A stretch of 64,000 nt of DNA. Source: VXNE01 sp965208745 (lineage in GTDB: Bacteria; Pseudomonadota; Gammaproteobacteria; Pseudomonadales; Azotimanducaceae). Under the pieces are notes generated by a model. It was not told where the DNA came from and did no database searches. It saw only the letters and a program-made list of their open reading frames with translations. The stretch covers positions 1-64,000 of the forward strand of contig CBDBPN010000003.1 of assembly GCA_965208745.1 (NCBI GenBank). Direction: 5' to 3'. Below are positions 34,886 to 43,542 of this stretch, piece by piece (positions within the stretch are counted from its first letter, which is position 1; every line of letters begins with the position of its first letter). A program made the position numbers and the translations under genes.

Positions 34886-37075
34886 ATGCAAACGGCCGCA
34901 CCCGCCGTCAGGGACATCGTGCTCGTCGGCGCGGGGCACAGCCACGTGCAGGTGCTGCGGCGCTTCGGCATGCGGCCGGAGCCGGGCGTCCGGCTCACGG
35001 TGATCGCCCGGGAGGTCCACACGCCGTACTCGGGAATGCTGCCGGGACACGTCGCGGGCCGCTACGACCGGGACGAGATGCACATCGACGTGGCGCGGCT
35101 CGCCCGCTTCGCGGACGCCCGGCTGATCCCGTCCGAAGTCACGGGCCTCGATCTCGATGCCCGGCGGGTAGTCATGGGAGATCGCCCGCCGCTTCGGTAC
35201 GACATCCTGTCGCTCAACACCGGCGGTGTGCCGGGCGCCGGGTACGCCGAACGGGACTGCGTGACGCCCGTCAAGCCCATCGGTCGCTTCCTGCCCGGGT
35301 GGAACGCGGTCTGCGAGGAGCTGGCGCGCCGCCCGATGCGACTCTTGTTCGTGGGCGGAGGCCCTGGCAGCGTGGAACTCGCCCTCGCCATGCGCGCGCG
35401 GTTCCCCGAGACGGCGCGATGCACGCTGGTGACGGCCGACCCGGAACTCCTCGCGGAGCACGCGCGGCCGGTGCGGCGCCGGCTCACGGCACTCCTGTCC
35501 GCCCGCGGGGTAGAAATCCACACGGACTTCTTCGTTGGAGCCGTGGACGGGGATCGCGTCCGCGCACGCGACGACCGGGCGCTGCCCCACGACCACGTGT
35601 TCTGGGTGACGGGCGTCCAGCCCCTCGCGGCGTTCCGGGACAGCGGCCTGGCGACCGACTCCGACGGGTTCGTGGAGGTGAACGATGCGCTCCAGTCCAC
35701 GTCGCATCCGGACGTCTTCGCGGCCGGCGACACGGCCGGCATGCGGGGGGCGCCGCGACCCAAATCCGGCGTGTTCGCGGTGCGGCAGGGCCCCCCGCTG
35801 GCGGACAACCTGCGCCGGCACGCTATCGGCAGGCCACTCCGGCGCTACCGGGCCCAGCGCCGGGCCCTCGCCCTGATCGGTACGGCGGACGACCGCGCGG
35901 TCGCCTCGCGGGGTCCGTGGCACGCGTCGGGCCGTTGGGTGTGGGTCTGGAAGGACTGGATCGACCGGCGTTTCATGCGCCGCTTCCAGGAACTGCCCGA
36001 GATGGAGGTGACCCCGCCGGCGCTCGCGCCCGGTCTGGAAGTGGACGCCCCGGACACCATGCGTTGCGGGGGGTGTGGCGCCAAGCTCGGGGCCGACATC
36101 CTGGAACGCGTGCTACGCAGACTCCCGCCAGGCGAGGACGCGTCGCTCGTGCAGGGGATCGGTGACGACGCCGCGGTGGTGCGGCTCGACTCGTCGACGC
36201 TGGCGATGAGCTGCGACGGCTTCCGCGCGATGGTCGACGATCCCTACCGGTTCGGCCGGATCGCCGCGCACCACGCCATGAACGACCTGTACGCCATGAA
36301 CGCGACGCCGCGGCACGCGCTCGCGCTGGTCACCGTGCCGCTGATGTCCGACGCGCTCATGGAGGAGGACCTTTACCAGGTGATGGCGGGGGCGGTGCAG
36401 GTGTTCCACGGGCATGGCGTCACCCTCGCCGGCGGGCATTCCGCGGAGGGCGCGGAGTTCTCCGTTGGCTTTGCCGTGACGGGCGCGGCGCCGGAGGCGC
36501 CCCTGGTCAAGGGAGGCCTGCAGCCCGGCCAGCACCTGGTGCTCACGAAGGCGATCGGTACCGGCGCCCTGTTGGCCGCGGCGATGCAGGGACGCGCCAC
36601 GGGGCGGGACCTGGTGGCCGTGCTCGACCTGATGGACGCCTCGAGCGCGGCGGCAGCACGGATTCTTGCGGAGCATGGCGCCACGGCGTGTACCGACGTC
36701 ACGGGGTTCGGCCTCGCCGGCCACCTCTCCGAGATGACTCGCGCCTCCGCAGCGGCCGCGCGGCTCAGACTCGATGCCGTGCCCATGGTGCCCACCGCGG
36801 TGGCGCTGATGGAGGCCGGCCTGCAGAGTTCGCTCCAGCCCAACAACGAGCGTGCCCTCGACGACTTCGTGCTCCGCGGCTGCGGACCCGACGACGCGCG
36901 GCTACGCATGCTTGCGGACCCGCAGACCGCCGGCGGTCTCCTTGCCGGCATCCCGGCCGAGGCGGCGTCGCCCTGCGTGGCGGCGCTGCAGGCCGAGGGG
37001 TACCTCGACAGCGCCGTCATCGGCGAGGTGGTGGCGGAAGGACTTTCGACCATCGACGGCGGAGCCACTGCATGA
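34886..37075 (+). CDS. selD: NAD(P)/FAD oxidoreductase-selenide water dikinase fusion
   Basis: A 729-residue fusion. Residues about 1-375 are a pyridine nucleotide-disulfide oxidoreductase of the NDH-2/SQR type (IVLVGAGHSHVQVLRRFGM; LLFVGGGPGSVELALAMRAR; DVFAAGDTAGM). From about 390 the SelD domain begins with MRCGGCGAKLG, retaining the catalytic cysteine and lysine, followed by QGIGDDAAVV, AHHAMNDLYAMNATP, AGGHSAEGAEF and the C-terminal DPQTAGGLL. SelD makes selenophosphate for selenocysteine or 2-selenouridine. The flavin domain may supply reduced selenium; that is an idea, not known. ATG at 34886 is set by homology. Its stop overlaps the following DsbA-family gene by 4 nt. No selA, selB or selU gene is in the window. 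Confidence 0.93.
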   Translation: MQTAAPAVRDIVLVGAGHSHVQVLRRFGMRPEPGVRLTVIAREVHTPYSGMLPGHVAGRYDRDEMHIDVARLARFADARLIPSEVTGLDLDARRVVMGDRPPLRYDILSLNTGGVPGAGYAERDCVTPVKPIGRFLPGWNAVCEELARRPMRLLFVGGGPGSVELALAMRARFPETARCTLVTADPELLAEHARPVRRRLTALLSARGVEIHTDFFVGAVDGDRVRARDDRALPHDHVFWVTGVQPLAAFRDSGLATDSDGFVEVNDALQSTSHPDVFAAGDTAGMRGAPRPKSGVFAVRQGPPLADNLRRHAIGRPLRRYRAQRRALALIGTADDRAVASRGPWHASGRWVWVWKDWIDRRFMRRFQELPEMEVTPPALAPGLEVDAPDTMRCGGCGAKLGADILERVLRRLPPGEDASLVQGIGDDAAVVRLDSSTLAMSCDGFRAMVDDPYRFGRIAAHHAMNDLYAMNATPRHALALVTVPLMSDALMEEDLYQVMAGAVQVFHGHGVTLAGGHSAEGAEFSVGFAVTGAAPEAPLVKGGLQPGQHLVLTKAIGTGALLAAAMQGRATGRDLVAVLDLMDASSAAAARILAEHGATACTDVTGFGLAGHLSEMTRASAAAARLRLDAVPMVPTAVALMEAGLQSSLQPNNERALDDFVLRGCGPDDARLRMLADPQTAGGLLAGIPAEAASPCVAALQAEGYLDSAVIGEVVAEGLSTIDGGATA

Positions 37076-37695
37076 CCCCGTCCGTCCGGTTCGTGACCGA
37101 CCCGATGTGCTCCTGGTGCTGGGGCACGACGCCGCACTTCGAGGCCGCGATGGAGGCGCTCGGCGACCGCCTGTCGTTTGACATCCTGCTTGGGGGCATC
37201 AACGTCCACGGCACTCGGCCGGTGGGCGCGTACGGCCGCGAGCGGCTGAACGTGCTCTGGGATGAAGTGACGGCCGTGACGGGGCAGTACTTCTCGCACG
37301 AACTCCCGGCCGGAACCGTCTACAACAGCCTGTTGCCGTGTCTAGCGGCGGAGGCCATGCGGGACGCCCGCGGCGCGCCGCCGTTCGGGTACACGCACCG
37401 CCTGCAGCAGCGTTTCTTCGCCGAGGGCGTCAACGTCAACGACCTCGACACGCTCCTCGCGACCGGCGAGGAGTTCGACGTAGCGCGCGACCGGCTCCGG
37501 CCGCTGATGGACTCGGAAGGGGTGCGCCAGCGGACCCGTTGGGGGTTCGAAACCGCGCGCCAGTACGGGACGAACGCGCTGCCGAGCGTGCTCGTGAGCG
37601 GTGACGGGGCTACGTTCCGCCTGTTCGCCGGGGGTTTCGTCGACGGGGAACGACTCGTGGAGGATCTTGAAGGCTGGCTGTCGGGGCTCGACTGA
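37072..37695 (+). CDS. DsbA/FrnE-family thioredoxin-fold protein
   Basis: A 207-residue protein without signal peptide, so cytoplasmic. The thioredoxin-fold active site TDPMCSWCWG (Cys13, Cys16) is at the N-terminus as in the DsbA/FrnE family, and the helical insertion and C-terminal TNALPSVLVSGDG segment with its cis-proline region follow. The start overlaps the selD stop as ATGA, so it is translationally coupled to the selenophosphate synthetase fusion; it may serve as its redox partner, which is an inference. The alternative is a stand-alone disulfide oxidoreductase or isomerase. Confidence 0.88.
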   Translation: MTPSVRFVTDPMCSWCWGTTPHFEAAMEALGDRLSFDILLGGINVHGTRPVGAYGRERLNVLWDEVTAVTGQYFSHELPAGTVYNSLLPCLAAEAMRDARGAPPFGYTHRLQQRFFAEGVNVNDLDTLLATGEEFDVARDRLRPLMDSEGVRQRTRWGFETARQYGTNALPSVLVSGDGATFRLFAGGFVDGERLVEDLEGWLSGLD

Positions 37696-37710
37696 GCGAC
37701 GCGGCTGCCT

Positions 37711-38799
37711 TCAGGCGAAGAACTCCGCCACCGCCGGCCGGAATCGGTCCATGTCGACCAGGAACGAGTCGTGGCCCTGAATGGACGGGAGGGCCCGAAA
37801 AGCGACGTGGCCGACGGAGGCACGCAGTCCTTCCGCGAGTTCTTCCTGCTGGCCGAGGGGAAACAGGAAGTCCGTTTCTACGCCGATCACCAGCGCGCGC
37901 TCGGCCTGCACGCGGCCGAGGCCGGCCTCGAGGCTGCCGCCGTGGTCGCAGACGTCGAACAGGTCCATCGCCCGCGACAGGTAGAGGTAGCAGTTCGCGT
38001 CGAACGACCCGACGAACTTCGCCGCATGGGCCGCGAGATAGGACTCCACCTCGAAATCGATGCCGAAGGGCTCGCCTCCGCCGAGATCGTCGGTGGCGCG
38101 TTCGCGGCCGAACCGGGCGGCCCACTCGACGGCCGAGCGGTAGGAGATCATGCCGAGCTTGCGCGCGAGGCGCATGCCCTGGGCGGGCGGCGCATCCGGC
38201 GCGTACTGCCCGTTCCGCCAGGCCGGGTCGGACCGGATCATCTCGCGTTGCAGGGAGCGTACGGCGATCGAGAACGGGAGGCTCCTGCAGGCGGAGGAAA
38301 TCGACAGCAGCCCCGTGGCCGCGGACGGGTAGAGCATCGCGAACGCAAGCGCGGTCATGCCGCCCATGGAGGCGCCCACCGCGGCATGCAGACGCTCGAT
38401 GCCGAGCGATGCGATGACCGCCTGACCGGCGTGGGCGATGTCCTCCAGGCAAAGCACGGGGAAATCGAGGCGGTACGGTGCGCCGGTTTCCGGGTTGACG
38501 GATGCGGGTCCGGTCGAACCGAAGCAGCTCCCGAGGGAGTTGACGCATACGACGAAATAGCGGTCCGTGTCGATGGGCTTGTCCGGGCCCACCATGTCCT
38601 CCCACCAGCCCGTGCTCGGGTTTCCCGGTGAAGAGGCCGCGTGCGCCGACGGCGAGAGCCCCGTGAACAGGAGCACTGCGTTGTCGCGTGCCGCCGCGAG
38701 TTCCCCCCAGGTTTCGTATGCGAGCGTCACGGCGGGGAGCGCGCCGTGCATCATGTGGAACGGCTCGGCGACCTCGAGGAATCGGCGCGCGTCGCTCAT
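37711..38799 (-). CDS. metX: Homoserine O-acyltransferase, MetX type
   Basis: Alpha/beta-hydrolase-fold enzyme that acylates homoserine at the start of methionine synthesis. The 362-residue length is typical. TLAYETWGEL lies near the N-terminus, the nucleophile elbow VGASMGGMTALAFA near residue 142, VETDFLFPLGQQ holds the catalytic aspartate and the histidine is in IQGHDSF near the C-terminus. Whether acetyl- or succinyl-CoA is used cannot be fixed by eye; many gammaproteobacterial MetX proteins are reported to use succinyl-CoA. The start at 38799 overlaps the upstream aspartoacylase-like gene by 4 nt. The metW partner often found next to metX is absent. Confidence 0.93.
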   Translation of the reverse strand: MSDARRFLEVAEPFHMMHGALPAVTLAYETWGELAAARDNAVLLFTGLSPSAHAASSPGNPSTGWWEDMVGPDKPIDTDRYFVVCVNSLGSCFGSTGPASVNPETGAPYRLDFPVLCLEDIAHAGQAVIASLGIERLHAAVGASMGGMTALAFAMLYPSAATGLLSISSACRSLPFSIAVRSLQREMIRSDPAWRNGQYAPDAPPAQGMRLARKLGMISYRSAVEWAARFGRERATDDLGGGEPFGIDFEVESYLAAHAAKFVGSFDANCYLYLSRAMDLFDVCDHGGSLEAGLGRVQAERALVIGVETDFLFPLGQQEELAEGLRASVGHVAFRALPSIQGHDSFLVDMDRFRPAVAEFFA

Positions 38800-39773
38800 C
38801 GGTGGTACGGCGCCATGAAGTAGCAAAGGCAGTCCTGCCGGGCGACCGCGATGTCCTGGGTATACATGGAGGGGTACACCGGCTCGCGCAGGAGCACATC
38901 GTTCCCCTCGACTGCGAAATAGAGGTCCGTCAGGTCCGCTCCCGAGACGTCGATGGCCCGGAGTCCCACGCCGGCGGCGCCGGCCGCGCGACGCGCGAAC
39001 AGGTTGCCCGCCTCGAGGCGCTCGAAGTTGTACCGCTCCAGTTCCGGGCGCAGGGCGAGCGGGGCGTCGGCCGCGAAGTCCGCGTCGGGCTCCTCGATGA
39101 CGACGCGTACGTCGTTGCGATAGACGGTCAGTTCCGCGAACGACGCCTGCGGCACTTCCTCCCAGCGCGACGCCCTGGCGAGGTACGCGGCGGCGCGCTT
39201 CGCGCTGTCGGGGTCGTCCACCCGGCCGGTCTCCAGCGTGACCGCCGGACAGAAGCGGGCGAAACGCTCGGTCTGAATGCCGTCCCGGTGTTGTGCCAAC
39301 AACGCAAGGTGGGAGAACTCCGCGGCGGCGCCCAGGCACCGGGCCTCCAGGTCGGTCAGGACGCTGTAGTGCGGGTTGGCGCCGGTGTTGTTGTGGACGT
39401 CGATGGCGAGCCGGGGCTTCGCCTCGAGCGCGCGCTCGGTCACCTGGCGGGCGAGGCGCGCCTCGGGCGTCTCGCCGCCGTTCCAGGCGCGGTTGAAGTC
39501 GTGCTGGTGCGGGAGCGTCCGCGCGCCCACGCGCGCCGCCTCCACGTTGCCCACGTACAGGAGCATCGGCGGTACGCTGCCCCTCGCCAGGAACTGGCGG
39601 ACCCCGTCCCACCCCGAGACCTCGTTGCCGTGCTGGAGCACCGACACGAACAGGGGATCCGCGAGGCCTCGGGTGAGATCGAACAGGGTCGGGCCCCCGA
39701 GCGCGTCGAAGAGTCCTGGCGCGGGACAGCCCAGCAAGCCGTCGGGGAGCGCATAGCGCGTTGTCAGGCGCAC
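38796..39773 (-). CDS. Succinylglutamate desuccinylase/aspartoacylase family protein
   Basis: A 325-residue zinc carboxypeptidase-like protein of the aspartoacylase (AstE/AspA) family. The zinc ligands are visible: His and Glu in VLQHGNEVSGWDG near residue 47, and a third histidine in AIDVHNNTGANPHY near 124. A candidate catalytic glutamate is in AVTLETGR near 178. These enzymes cleave N-acyl groups from amino acids or deacylate related amides. It lies between the glutamate-cysteine ligase-like gene and metX, overlapping the latter by 4 nt, so substrate may be linked to sulfur amino acid or glutathione chemistry, which is only a suggestion. Confidence 0.86.
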   Translation of the reverse strand: MRLTTRYALPDGLLGCPAPGLFDALGGPTLFDLTRGLADPLFVSVLQHGNEVSGWDGVRQFLARGSVPPMLLYVGNVEAARVGARTLPHQHDFNRAWNGGETPEARLARQVTERALEAKPRLAIDVHNNTGANPHYSVLTDLEARCLGAAAEFSHLALLAQHRDGIQTERFARFCPAVTLETGRVDDPDSAKRAAAYLARASRWEEVPQASFAELTVYRNDVRVVIEEPDADFAADAPLALRPELERYNFERLEAGNLFARRAAGAAGVGLRAIDVSGADLTDLYFAVEGNDVLLREPVYPSMYTQDIAVARQDCLCYFMAPYHR

Positions 39774-39777
39774 GGTC

Positions 39778-41193
39778 TCAAACGGTCCACTCGTGCACGG
39801 GCTGCCCCGAGTCCTGCGCGTCCAGGTACGCGAGCGTCAGCGCGTTGTAGTCCGGCCCGTGCCGCTCGACCCAGCGACGTTGCCACACGGCGCCGTTGGC
39901 GCCGCGCTCGACGCGCCGCGTCGCGATCGCGAGATAGCGCTCGATCTCCGCGTCGGGAATGTCGAGCGTACGCAGGGCGTTGGCCGCGGCCGGCAGCACG
40001 TCCTCGAGGAGGAGCGCTCGTGCTCCAACCCGCTGGCCGTCCCGCCACGTGAAATCGGCGTCCAGCCCAAGGCGGGCGGCCGCATAGAAGTTGCTCCGCG
40101 CAACCGCGAAGTCGAGCTCCGACTCGATCGGGACGGGGTCGTCCACGAGCGCGCGCACCGCGCCCATGAAGACCGCCGTGTTCGCGATGCAGTCGTCGAT
40201 GGTGGGGCCGGCCGGGACGACGCGATGCTCGATGCGCAGGTGCGGGACGCCGTCGAAGTCGAAACCGAGCAGGGGGCGGTTCCAGCGCCACACCGTGCCG
40301 TTCTGGAAACGCACGTGTGCGAACTTGCTCGGCGGCTCCTCCTGCACATAGGGCAGCAGGATCGCGTGCAGTTCGCGGTTCTCGCGGAACGTCTCGAACA
40401 GGGAAGCGTCCGCGTACCCGGTGCCGAAGCCGACGCGTTCCGGGTCCCTCGGCCCGAGGGAGACCGCTTGCTCGAACAGCGGGACACGGGTCTCGGCCCA
40501 GAGGGAGCGTCCGAACAGGAAAGGCGAGTTGGCCGACAGCGCCACCATCGGGGCGGAAGCCGCGAGTGCGGCGTTGTAGGTACGCACGGCGCGGTCGGGC
40601 TTGCACTGCAAGTGGATCTGGAACGAGGTGGCTGCGGCCTCGAGCATCACGTCGTCGTGCGACATCAGCAGATGATCGTCTCCCGCGATGTCGACTTCGA
40701 ACGGTGCGCCGTCCCGCAGCGCCAGGACGCGGTCGTTCAATGCCTGGTAGCGCACCATGCGGGACATGTGATCGGAGTTCAGGAGCTCGGGCGCGATCGT
40801 CGGCAGGATGCCGATCGTTGCCAGGTGCAGGTCGAGCGCGTTGGCGGCCTCCCGGCAGGCCCGCCAGGTCGCGGCCAGTTCGTCGTGGAGGCGTGTGAAG
40901 ACCCGTCCCGTGATCGCGCAGGGACTGCCGTTCAGCTCCACGTTGTAGCTCGCGAGTTCCGGGACCACGAGCGCGTTGTCGAGTTCGGCGAGGAAGTGCT
41001 CGTTGCGCGGAGCCGGATTGCCCTTCGGGTCGACCAGCCAAGCCTCCAGCTCGAAACCGGCAATGTCGCCCCGCTCGCTGAAGCCGCCGTCGGCGAACAG
41101 CTTCGCAACGTCCTCCGTCTCCCGGTCGAGGCGCCGCCGGAAGCGCGTGAAGTCCTCGGCGTTGAAGTGTCGTTGCGCGATCTCATCGCCCAT
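39778..41193 (-). CDS. Glutamate-cysteine ligase family protein (GCS2 type)
   Basis: A 471-residue protein with the GCS2-like fold: GFELEAWLVDPKGNPAP near residue 48 with the acidic metal site, SYNVELNGSP near 80, TSFQIHLQCKPDRAVR near 190, LSANSPFLFGRSLWAETRVP near 220 and HLRIEHRVVPAGPTIDD near 320. Such enzymes join the gamma-carboxyl of glutamate to an amine such as cysteine; specificity for cysteine is likely but not certain. The open frame extends upstream through the 41-bp repeats, but the ATG at 41193 fits the family start. It heads a minus-strand operon with an aspartoacylase-like gene (4 nt gap) and metX, and is divergent from a GST-containing operon. Confidence 0.86.
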   Translation of the reverse strand: MGDEIAQRHFNAEDFTRFRRRLDRETEDVAKLFADGGFSERGDIAGFELEAWLVDPKGNPAPRNEHFLAELDNALVVPELASYNVELNGSPCAITGRVFTRLHDELAATWRACREAANALDLHLATIGILPTIAPELLNSDHMSRMVRYQALNDRVLALRDGAPFEVDIAGDDHLLMSHDDVMLEAAATSFQIHLQCKPDRAVRTYNAALAASAPMVALSANSPFLFGRSLWAETRVPLFEQAVSLGPRDPERVGFGTGYADASLFETFRENRELHAILLPYVQEEPPSKFAHVRFQNGTVWRWNRPLLGFDFDGVPHLRIEHRVVPAGPTIDDCIANTAVFMGAVRALVDDPVPIESELDFAVARSNFYAAARLGLDADFTWRDGQRVGARALLLEDVLPAAANALRTLDIPDAEIERYLAIATRRVERGANGAVWQRRWVERHGPDYNALTLAYLDAQDSGQPVHEWTV

Positions 41194-41248
41194 GGCGGGT
41201 GCGTGCGGTGGCCGGGGAAGCCCGTATCTTCCGTTACTCGGCTGGCTT

Positions 41249-41331
41249 TTGCGAGGGGCAAGCCCCTCGGGCACCCCGGCTGAGGGCTCCTTGCGAGGGG
41301 CAAGCCCCTCGGGCACCCCGGCTGAGGGCTC
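41249..41331. repeat. Two identical 41-bp palindrome-bearing direct repeats
   Basis: Positions 41249-41289 and 41291-41331 are identical and lie at a 42-bp period. Each contains CGAGGGGC-AA-GCCCCTCG, a dyad with 8-bp arms, followed by GGGCACCCCGGCTGAGGGCT. A degenerate partial copy (ACTCGGCTGGCTTTTGCGAG region) precedes the first. They occupy the 194-bp divergent spacer between the ligase-like gene and the enoyl-CoA hydratase operon. They resemble REP-type extragenic palindromes or paired operator sites. Confidence 0.8.
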
Positions 41332-41387
41332 TTCCGCAACGTGGCGTTGCTAACATGGCTCCGGTTTTTCGCGGGGAGGTTTCCGGC

Positions 41388-42182
41388 ATGTCCCAGTCCG
41401 TGCTGCTCGTCGAGAGGAAGGACGGCATCGCCACGCTCACGCTGAACCGGCCAGAGCAGATGAACGCGCTCTCCATGGAGCTGCGCCGGCTCCTGGCGGA
41501 CGAACTCGAGGCGCTGCGTCATGACGAGGAGATCGGCGTGGTCATCCTCACCGGCGCCGGCCGGGCGTTCTGCGCCGGCCTCGATCTCAAGGAGATGGGC
41601 GGAGAACGACCCGCGGAAGCGGCGGGGAGCGGCGACCCTCCGGACCCGGCGCAGATGCTTCGCAGGTTGCGCCAGCCGGTCATCGGGGCGGTAAATGGGG
41701 TAGCCGTCACGGGCGGTTTCGAGATCGCGCTCGCGTGCGACATGCTCATCGCGGCGCCCGAGGCGCAGTTCGCCGACACCCACGCGCGTGTGGGCCTGCT
41801 CGCCGGCTGGGGGCTCTCGCAGCGCCTGTCGCGGATCGTGGGGCCGAACCGGGCGCGGGAACTCTCGCTGACCGGGAACTACCTGTCCGCGGAGCGCGCC
41901 GAGCGGTGGGGGCTCGTCAACCGGGTCGTGCCGCGCGAGGAACTACTGCCGACGTGCGACGCCCTGGCGCGCGACATGCTGTCGTGCGTGCCGGAGGTGC
42001 TCTTCGAGTACAAGAGCCTCATCGATCGCGGCTTCGACCTCGCGTTGGGCGACGCGATGACATACGAGGCCGAGATCGCGCGGCGCCATCCAAGCCCGCC
42101 GCCGGAAGTGGTGGCCGAAAGGCGCCTCGCGATCCAGCAGCGGGGCCGCGCGCAGGCGGCGGCCGGGAAGTCGGCTCGATGA
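41388..42182 (+). CDS. Enoyl-CoA hydratase/isomerase family protein
   Basis: A 264-residue crotonase-fold protein. TLNRPEQMNALSMELRRLL, VVILTGAGRAFCAGLDLKEM and AVNGVAVTGGFEIALACDML contain the two oxyanion-hole backbones; FADTHARVGLLAGWGLSQRL occupies the usual catalytic region but with histidine and arginine near the position of the usual second glutamate, so the exact reaction is open. The ATG at 41388 follows GGGGAGG with 8-nt spacing. It begins a plus-strand operon of four genes joined by 1-4 nt overlaps. It differs from the other crotonase at 2.1-2.9 kb. Confidence 0.87.
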   Translation: MSQSVLLVERKDGIATLTLNRPEQMNALSMELRRLLADELEALRHDEEIGVVILTGAGRAFCAGLDLKEMGGERPAEAAGSGDPPDPAQMLRRLRQPVIGAVNGVAVTGGFEIALACDMLIAAPEAQFADTHARVGLLAGWGLSQRLSRIVGPNRARELSLTGNYLSAERAERWGLVNRVVPREELLPTCDALARDMLSCVPEVLFEYKSLIDRGFDLALGDAMTYEAEIARRHPSPPPEVVAERRLAIQQRGRAQAAAGKSAR

Positions 42183-42937
42183 GGCTCGGTGCCTTGCTCG
42201 GTCCCGTCCCCGGCGACGCGCCGTCGACGTTGCTGGCCGAACAGGCGCGGACGCTGGCAGGGGAGGGGTTCGACAGCCTGTGGTCCGCCCAGACGGTCGC
42301 GCGCGGCTTCATGATGACGGATCCCTTCGTGGCCTTGAGCGTGGCCGCGACCGTCGCCGAAGGCGTCGAGATCGGCACGGCCGTCGTGCAAGCGCCCCTG
42401 TACGCGCCGCTGGACCTGGCGCACCGGGTCTTCTCCCTGCAGCAACTCTGCGGAGACCGTCTCGTGCTCGGGGTCGGCGCGGGTTCCACGGCGAGTGACT
42501 TCGCCGCGTTCGGCCGCCGTTTCGAAACGCGTTTCGAGGACTTCACCACCCTCGTCGAGACGCTCCGGGAGGTCTTCCGCACGGGCGGCGGCCCCGCCGG
42601 AGACCTGTCTCCCTGGCCGTCGGTGCAGGGCGGGCCGCCGCTCTTTCTCGGCACCTGGGGCCACGGCGTCGAGCGTGCCGCGCGCGAGTTCGACGGCTGG
42701 ATCGCGTCGGCCCATTACCGCTCGGACGAACAGGTCATCGACGCCCTCGGCCGCTACCGCGCGGCCGGCGGCGGTCGTGCCGTCGTTTCGACGATCATGT
42801 TGCCGGCGGATACCGATCTCGGGGAGCTGGGCGCGCGGCTCGGCCGGTTCGCCGAGGCGGGCTTCGACGACGCCGTCGTCTTCCTCCTCCCGGGCGGCCC
42901 GAAGCCGGGCGCCGTGCGGCGGCTCGTGGACCGCTGA
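42179..42937 (+). CDS. LLM-class (luciferase-like) flavin-dependent oxidoreductase
   Basis: A 252-residue TIM-barrel protein of the bacterial luciferase-like family, shorter than most (about 300 or more). It contains EQARTLAGEGFDSLWSAQT, the EIGTAVVQAPLYAPLDLAHR beta strand typical of the flavin pocket, DRLVLGVGAGSTASDFAAFG and PLFLGTWGHGVERAAREFDG. Such enzymes use FMN or F420; no F420 genes are in view. The ATG overlaps the enoyl-CoA hydratase stop by 4 nt (42179-42182), and the stop overlaps the GST start by 1 nt. The substrate is unknown. Confidence 0.87.
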   Translation: MRLGALLGPVPGDAPSTLLAEQARTLAGEGFDSLWSAQTVARGFMMTDPFVALSVAATVAEGVEIGTAVVQAPLYAPLDLAHRVFSLQQLCGDRLVLGVGAGSTASDFAAFGRRFETRFEDFTTLVETLREVFRTGGGPAGDLSPWPSVQGGPPLFLGTWGHGVERAAREFDGWIASAHYRSDEQVIDALGRYRAAGGGRAVVSTIMLPADTDLGELGARLGRFAEAGFDDAVVFLLPGGPKPGAVRRLVDR

Positions 42938-43542
42938 TGCCGGTCATCCAGCTGTACGAATACGCGCAGACCCGGTCCGCCCGGTGCCGCTGGACGCTGG
43001 CGGAAGCGGGCCTCGAGTACGAGTCCCTGGGGAATGCGCGCGAGGTCTTCGGCAGTGACGAACTGCGGTCGGTCCAACCCCTCGGCAAAGTGCCCGCGGC
43101 GATCATCGACGGCCGTCCCCTGTTCGAATCCTCCGCGATCTGCACCGCCATCGCGGACCTGGTCCCGGGACGGAAGCTTGTCGGGCCGTCGGGTTCGTGG
43201 TCGCGCGCCCTGCATGACCAGTGGGTGTCCTTCGCGCTGACCGAGCTGGAGTGCTGGCTCTGGAGTACCGAGCTCAACACGTTGGACTTCTCGTTGTCGG
43301 AGGAGGAACGCGTACCCGACGTCGCCAGGCCGAACGAGGTGCTCTTTGCGCGCGGTGCGGCGGCGCTCGATGCGGTCCTGGCCGACGCCGACTACCTGGT
43401 GGAGGACCGGTTCACGGTGACGGACATCATCGTGGGCCACATCGTCGACTGGGGCAGGGCGGACGGACTGCTCGGCGGGTTCGCAAACCTCGAGGCCTAC
43501 CTTGCGCGCCTGCGGGCACGCGAGCACTGCAACCTGCCATGA
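42937..43542 (+). CDS. Glutathione S-transferase family protein
   Basis: A 201-residue protein with an N-terminal thioredoxin-like domain (VIQLYEYAQTRSARCRWTLA, then PLGKVPAAIIDGRPLFESSA, which is the glutathione-binding cis-proline and Glu-Ser motif) and an all-helical C-terminal domain from about residue 85. TRSARCRW places Ser or Cys near the catalytic position of bacterial beta/xi-like GSTs. Start and stop overlap the flanking genes by 1 and 4 nt, so it belongs to a co-translated operon with the luciferase-like oxidoreductase. The glutathione-synthesis-like gene is divergent 1.7 kb upstream. Confidence 0.88.
   Translation: MPVIQLYEYAQTRSARCRWTLAEAGLEYESLGNAREVFGSDELRSVQPLGKVPAAIIDGRPLFESSAICTAIADLVPGRKLVGPSGSWSRALHDQWVSFALTELECWLWSTELNTLDFSLSEEERVPDVARPNEVLFARGAAALDAVLADADYLVEDRFTVTDIIVGHIVDWGRADGLLGGFANLEAYLARLRAREHCNLP

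Noticed and set aside
41249..41331. A short CRISPR array
   Set aside because: Only two repeat units with a one-base spacer are present and there are no cas genes; this is a tandem repeat.
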